DNA of 64,000 bases from Welwitschia mirabilis. Lineage: Eukaryota; Gnetophyta; Gnetopsida; Welwitschiales. This document shows, one piece after another, positions 59,066 to 64,000 of this stretch. The position numbers were made by a program, and so were the translations under genes. The stretch spans positions 295,121,227 through 295,185,226 of the forward strand of contig JBOZIK010000001.1 in assembly GCA_051453625.1 (NCBI GenBank), written 5' to 3'. Below the pieces are notes generated by a model. The model was not told where the DNA came from. It made no database searches and saw nothing but the letters and a program-made list of their open reading frames with translations. Within the stretch, counting starts at the first letter, position 1. Each line of letters begins with the position of its first letter.

Positions 59066-61271
59066 ATAAAAATCCATTGTGTGATGCTGAAATATCTCAC
59101 CCATTGTAATTACCTCTCTATCTTGCATTATATGGAAATTAAAAAATATTTTGGTATAGATCAAGTAGTTGACTTAACTATAAGAGCTAAAGCACACAAA
59201 GGTTGGGTTCATTGAGATTCAGTAGCATGAGATATTATGGATGTTGATGTTAGAAATTACAATCACTATCATGGAGATAATGGTTACAGTCCTAAGCTAC
59301 TGCATAGGTGCTTAAGTAGCATGCCTATTTCTTCATTTTCTTACTTTTTCTTAGCCTTCGTTCTAGGTGTAGGCTTGAATAGAACTGTCGCTAAGGTACC
59401 ACCTTTTTTAGCAAGAAATAACTTCTATAGGTTGTAGATCCCATCATATTTACCACTTATGGCAATGATATGGAACTTCATATTCTTTCAATGTACAACA
59501 AATGAAAAGTGCTATGGACGATCCGGTTCTGCTTTTGGACCTTTGCAATATCATTAAAGAACACATCATAAAGCTAAAGAAAATGGTTTTTAAAAGGAGT
59601 TAGTCTTCAATTAAATTAATATATTGATAACTATAGGATAGGTATAGTATGCATATCAGTGTGAATTTGTAGGAGGAAGCATTGGTATTAAGGCCTTTAA
59701 AGCTAGAATCAATCTCAATGCTTCTTTGTTTTTGTTAAGGACTTCTTATCCTAGCTCCTCTCACAAAATTTACCTCTAGTGAAGCTTGTAATGCATGTAA
59801 AAAATTTGATTGTGTCTTCCACACATCATTGCTACTCTTAGCTAAAGGTTACCTCTTAAATATCAGCAACTAAAAGTGCGCAATCATTGAGGGGAGCGTA
59901 GATCACAGGATCGTTGTATATGATGATTTATATATTAGTGGTTTAATCAAAACCATAATGGATCTTGGTACAAAGATTAGATGGTGATCTTGCAACATCT
60001 TTTCATCTCAAAATCATGTTTTTACAGTTTTTGCACATGATTTTGCAATTGTTTCTGTGTGGAAAGGGAAAATGTAACAAAAATATTTGGGATGCATCAA
60101 ATGCATCTTGGATGGGGTCCATTACAGTGGTTTAGATCTCATTATTGATGATTAAGGGAATAATTTACTAAATCTCCTAAATTTTAGATTATTTTAGGAT
60201 TTTAAGAACATAGAAAATGGATCAGGGTACTTAAGTCATAAACATTGGCGAGAGTGATGATGACAAAGTAGAAATGAATTGAAATTTTTTTCTTTTTTTC
60301 ATGCTATAAGTGCTTCCTCTATGCTTCAGAGGCATTTAAAAACTAAACAAAATAAATAAAAGAGGTAAAGAGTGCTCTATAGAAGCCAATGAAAATTGGC
60401 ATGAAAAGATTGTGAAGATGGACGATGCTTGAACAATAATATAAGATTGCGTATAAATCACATTTGATGCTAATATTCATTTTCTTTAAAAATATGGAGT
60501 TTCATTCACAGTATCATCTATCCAGGCATGATTCAATAAGAGTTAGTTTAAGGATCTATAGGTTAGTTTATTTATACATTAGATGTTAATCTTAACTAAT
60601 GGGATGTATTCAATCCCTTGAGTATTATTATGACGCGTTCCCCTGAAGACAACAAAGAAGCCATCAAAGCCTCGAAAATTTGAGAATAGCTTTCATTTTC
60701 TCATTACAAATGATTTTTAAAATGTAAGTTTATATTTTTTTAACTTTATTTATTGGCTTTCACCCTTTGTAGATAAGGGGATGATGTAAAACTATTTTTA
60801 TGTTAATAAAGTGTTTTAAATCCCATATTTTGTAAACCCCATTCAAAAGTGTATTATAGATGGCCTTCAATGTGAAGAAGGCACCTTAATATTCCCCTTT
60901 TATATTTGTTTATTTTAAAATGTAAAGGAGTCGAAACTTTGAGATGCCTATGTAAAAGGCATGGATGTAGCCTCAAAGTGAAGAAGCTTATCTAAGATGT
61001 ACAACCCAAAGTAAGAAAAGGATGCACTAGTAGTACATGGCTTTTATGCCATTCTATAAAAGGAGGAAATAGGATGAAGAAGGGCTAAAGAGAAAATCCC
61101 TAAGATCATGTTAAAATAACTTCTTCATGATTCTAAGCATTGGGAGGAGAATGTAGTTGTCCTTCCAACATCTTTATAAAGGTAACATGTAACTTGTAAA
61201 TGATGTGTGACATGAAACTAAATAGTACACACCTCAAAAGAGTGTATAAGATGTTGTCATAAGGGGGTGAT
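59066..61271 (+). other. Internal cargo of nested short LTR element, origin unknown
   Basis: 2.2 kb without recognisable retroelement domains. A lightly broken frame runs from about 59,640 to 60,150 on the plus strand (it includes IEGSVDHRIVVYDDLYISGL). A 66-codon open frame lies at 59,237-59,437. Neither matches a family I know. Non-autonomous plant LTR elements often carry non-coding filler or captured host sequence; which applies here cannot be told from the sequence alone. Confidence 0.5.
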
Positions 61272-61652
61272 TATTAGTATAATTTGGCATGGATAGAGCC
61301 AACATTTTAATATTGGTATAAAATTGAGGCTAAATGGTAAAAAAAATAAAAAGAGAGAATGAAAAAATTCCCCCTTTAATGGGTGGTCAAGTTAAAGATC
61401 TAAACTTAGAAAGATGATGACAATGTATTCATCAAATGTGGATTTAAGTGAGTGAATTATGAAGAATATTGTTACTTACATCATATATAAATTATAATTA
61501 AAGCTAATGAAAAATATGTGTTACCTTTTTTTAAGTAATTAACTTTTTTTATTTTACCTTACATGATGTTTTAGATTTTCATAGAAATTGGTGTTGTTTA
61601 TGTGCTTTCCTCTTGTTTGAGCATGTGTATCAAGTATTATGCAGATCCTTCA
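61272..61652 (+). repeat. 3' LTR of nested short element
   Basis: It begins TATTAGTATAATTTGGC (TG decayed to TA) after the purine tract AAGGGGGTGA (61,261-61,270). It ends CTTCA, followed by the target duplication ATACC. Confidence 0.85.
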
Positions 61653-61970
61653 ATACCATATATAATATCTGGCTTTTCTTAGTAATTTCTTATTTTTATA
61701 ATAGTTCATGAAACATAGTAATTTCTTATTGACTATAAACTTAGCAATGTTAGTAAACCATGAATTTAATTTAACTTGAAAACGGTATTTATTAGGAAAT
61801 TCATTTCTAATATTGAGTGGTTCTTCCTCATTTGGAAATGTTAGTCTAGATAAATTATCTATCGCTACATTCTCTATTTCTTTTTATCAATGATTTTCAA
61901 GTCAAATTTCTGCATTAACAATCTTCATCTCGAATTTAAAACATAAATAAATTGAGGGTTCTAAGCTCTA
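61653..61970 (-). pseudogene. Ty3/gypsy RNase H C-terminal part and linker
   Basis: Minus strand near 61,920-61,880 reads LLMQKFDLKIIDKK, matching the gypsy RNase H end 'W-x-L-x-L-Q-E-F-D-x-x-I-x-x-[KR]-x-G'. It is followed by decayed linker sequence down to the insertion point at 61,657. It continues at 58,664 on the other side of the nested element with the integrase zinc-binding region. On its upstream side it is cut at about 61,970 by LINE sequence. Confidence 0.75.
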
Positions 61971-62170
61971 CAAGATTCGGCAGATCTAGAGAGTAGGAGG
62001 GTACAGATTATGAAGATTGCAGTTCAGTGGGGGCGATTTCAGTCCCTGATCATAGAGCAAGAGGTGTCTTCGGTCACAAGACAGTCTATTATTAGGTAAG
62101 TTTCAGGAGTCCTTTTGTCTTGCAATTTTGATCAGTTTTTTAGGGTTTTCTTGAGGGGTTTGACCCCAAG

Positions 62171-63023
62171 ATGGAGAAGCCTCAATTCTTCAGGGAGGAG
62201 AAATCCCTCGTATTAGACATCAATGAAGATGCATGCAGTGAAATTGAGAAAAAACTTAAGTTCAGCCTCATCAGCAAGTTTGTCTCATCCAACCCTCAGC
62301 CTCGGTTGGATCAGATCCATGATTAGATCGTAATGAAATAGAGAAGGATCAACAAGGTGGATGTAATTGCAATATCAAAAGGACTGATTTTATTCCAGCT
62401 AGACAATGAACAAGATTGAGATGAAATCATAGTAAGAGGACCATGGTTTTTTGGAGTTAGAGGCCTCACCCTAGCCAAATGGACACTAGAGGTGCAATCA
62501 TACTGGTATCTGTTTAAGAAAATTCTAATCTGGATCCATATCCACAAGTTTCCTATGGAGTTTTGGGATGAAGATCTACTTAGAAGAATGCCCTATTAGT
62601 TTTGAGATCTGATTAAGCTAGATCAAATCACAATTAAATAAACCAAATGAGTTTTATCCAGATTCTGTGTGTGGATGAGTATCGAAGATACTAAGGAAAT
62701 ATAATTCATAAAGTTTATATTCAAATGGTAAACTTATGATCTAGAGGTCACTTATAAGAACCTTCCAATTCCCTATTCAATCTGTGAGAAATCAAGACAC
62801 CCCTTAGGAAGATGTACTCCTCCTAAGAAGAAATGTTCACACTATGGAAGATTGGGTCACCTATAAGAAGAATGTCATAAAAGATTGATTGATATTAAAG
62901 ATAAGTAAAAAGAAACTTACACTTTTTTTGGGAAGACTTGTCATAATCAGAATGTATATAGACACAAGTAAAAGAAGGAATAAACTAGAAAAAGCACTAC
63001 CATTCTTCAAAAAGAAAGCAACA
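62171..63023 (+). pseudogene. LINE ORF1 copy 1 (DUF4283-type plus CCHC knuckles)
   Basis: ATG at 62,171 (MEKPQFFREEKSLVLD) is the first in frame after the leader. About 62,240-62,540 shows the DUF4283 pattern: LISKFVSSNP, VDVIAISKGLILFQLDNEQD, EIIVRGPWFFGVRGLTLAKW, then IWIHIHKFPMEFWDEDLLRRM. 62,770-62,875 holds decayed zinc knuckles (SICEKSRHPLGRC, with the first Cys lost, then KKCSHYGRLGHL). Such proteins bind element RNA in plant L1-type LINEs. Stops: several TAG, TAA and TGA, many at likely Gln, Trp or Arg sites. Confidence 0.85.
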
Positions 63024-63123
63024 NNNNNNNNNNNNNNNNNNNNNNNNNNNNNNNNNNNNNNNNNNNNNNNNNNNNNNNNNNNNNNNNNNNNNNNNNNNNN
63101 NNNNNNNNNNNNNNNNNNNNNNN

Positions 63124-64000
63124 TATTCCAGCTAGACAATGAACAAGATTGAGATGAAATCATAGTAAGAGGCCCATGGTTTTTTGGAGTTAGAGGCCTC
63201 ACCCTAGTCAAACGGATGTCAGGGACACAATCAGACCTGTGACTATTTAAGAAAATTCTAATCTAGATCTGCATCCACAAGTTCCCTATGGAGTTTTAGG
63301 ATGAAGATCTACTAAGAAGAATGGCTTGTCAGTTTAGGGATCTGATCAAGCTGGATCGAATCATGATTAAATAAACCAAATTGGTTTTAGCCAAATTCTG
63401 TGTATGGATGAGTATCAAAGATAGTAAGGAAATCCAATCCGTAAAGTTTAGATCTAAATGGGGAACTTTTGATCTAGAGGTTACTTATAAGAATCTTTCA
63501 ATTCCCTGCTCAACCTATGAAAAATTAGGACACTCCTCAAGAAGATGTGCTCCTCCTGAGAATAAATGCTCACACTATGGAAGATTGAGTCACCTATGAG
63601 AAGAATGCAAGAAGCGATTGATTGATACTAAAAAACAAGCAAAAAGAAACTTGCACTTTTTGCGAGAAGACTGGTTATAATTAGAACGTATTCAGACACA
63701 AGTAAAGGAAGGAACAAACTAGAAAAAAAATCACCGTATTTCCAAAGGAAAGTAAGAGAAAGGAAGATCCAAACAGGAAAACCCATTTCAACCTCTCATG
63801 GATGAGAATAATATCCAACTTTAAGACGACGAATCTAATGAAGTGGAAACCCAGACAAAGGGAAGGCTCAGCAATAGAACGTTATAAGAATGAGAAATGG
63901 TAGAGAATGTTGCAAATAGTTCCCAAGCTACTATCAAAAACAATTAAAAAAAGGACAAGCACCCAGAAAGGGATGAAAACACCCCTAATGAATTGTTTCT
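63124..64000 (+). pseudogene. LINE ORF1 copy 2, partial
   Basis: Enters mid-domain at LDNEQD-DEIIVRGPWFFG. It passes through FPMEF and LLRRMACQF, and an open stretch (63,381-63,599) covers CVWMSIKDSKEI, TFDLEVTYKN and the knuckles CSTYEKLGHSSRRC and KCSHYGRLSHL. A hydrophilic Lys/Gln/Asn-rich tail follows to the window edge. Compared with copy 1, different cysteines are lost, so the two copies have decayed separately. Confidence 0.85.

Larger units (their letters stand above)
58670..61652 (+). mobile_element. Short LTR retrotransposon (2,983 bp) nested in gypsy pol, non-autonomous
   Basis: Two alignable LTRs of 396 and 381 bp (58,670-59,065 and 61,272-61,652) flank 2.2 kb of internal sequence and are bounded by the same 5-bp duplication ATACC. 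A purine-rich AAGGGGGTGA precedes the right LTR, so the plus strand is the sense strand. No gag or pol motif and no standard primer site are visible, so it must have moved with proteins supplied by another element. It sits between RNase H and integrase of a minus-strand gypsy pol and is therefore younger than that element. Confidence 0.85.
61970..64000 (+). mobile_element. LINE (non-LTR retrotransposon), 5' part, present twice across a gap
   Basis: Gypsy pol homology stops at about 61,970. A slightly GC-richer leader follows, then an ORF1 starting at 62,171. After the 100-N gap the sequence restarts inside the same ORF1 (63,124 corresponds to about 62,393) and runs to the window end. No ORF2 (endonuclease/RT) falls inside the window. 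Whether the two copies are a true tandem or a scaffolding product is open. Confidence 0.8.

Noticed and set aside
1-64000. CRISPR arrays, bacterial operons, ribosome-binding sites or rRNA genes
   Set aside because: None seen; all recognisable coding relics are plant-type retroelements or a plant kinase.

Overview
The window looks like a piece of a seed-plant nuclear genome made almost entirely of old, broken, nested retrotransposons. I see no intact protein-coding gene. It is very AT-rich and CpG-poor. Reading frames are closed mostly by TAG/TAA codons where family motifs expect glutamine, or by TGG-to-TAG changes, as expected from long cytosine deamination at methylated CG/CHG sites. The low GC, the heavy deamination scars and the Copia/Athila/LINE mix would suit a gymnosperm. 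Welwitschia, whose genome is known for unusually low GC, is one candidate, but this is an inference from composition and not an identification.

Layout. (1) 1-1,023: non-coding tract rich in TAG/CTA words. (2) 1,024-10,929: an Athila-type Ty3/gypsy relic with two ~1.55 kb LTRs and a decayed tRNA-Asp primer site. It has a decayed acidic ORF in the gag position and a second decayed plant-retroelement ORF, but no recognisable pol in the readable part; an 878-base gap lies inside. (3) 10,930-18,461: non-coding, with a compound microsatellite, a 66-bp-period repeat and the first-exon relic of a CBL-interacting protein kinase (CIPK, minus strand, about 16.7-17.0 kb). (4) 18,462-~24,130: a minus-strand Ty1/copia relic with tRNA-Met primer site, gag with zinc knuckle, protease, and an RT truncated just after its start. 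(5) ~24,130-32,000: a long TAG/CTA-saturated non-coding tract. (6) 32,000-38,340: AT-rich sequence with a tRNA-like (SINE-like) relic and, on the minus strand, a long decayed ORF with a coiled-coil tail. (7) 38,845-53,257: SIRE-like Ty1/copia material. It contains a truncated copy (LTR + gag start), an unrelated 3.9 kb stretch, then LTR, gag, protease, integrase, RT and RNase H, a third ORF, polypurine tract and LTR. (8) 53,258-61,970: a minus-strand Ty3/gypsy pol relic. Its 3' end is tandemly duplicated, and it is interrupted by a 2.98 kb LTR element with a clean 5-bp target duplication. (9) ~61,970-64,000: a LINE ORF1 (DUF4283-type plus CCHC knuckles) present twice across an assembly gap.

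The most interesting threads are these. Three unrelated element contexts carry decayed ORFs that look like the same plant-specific, non-gag-pol protein type. The 5' LTR of the SIRE-like element does not match its 3' LTR, which instead pairs with a third LTR 14 kb away. Those LTRs contain a repeat array of variable length. The Athila-like element carries a recurrent CTAG-centred palindrome. Gaps at 8,131-9,008, 18,240-18,304, 19,930-20,029, 29,938-30,037, 35,112-35,179, 40,492-40,591, 49,782-49,791, 51,173-51,236 and 63,024-63,123 limit several calls.
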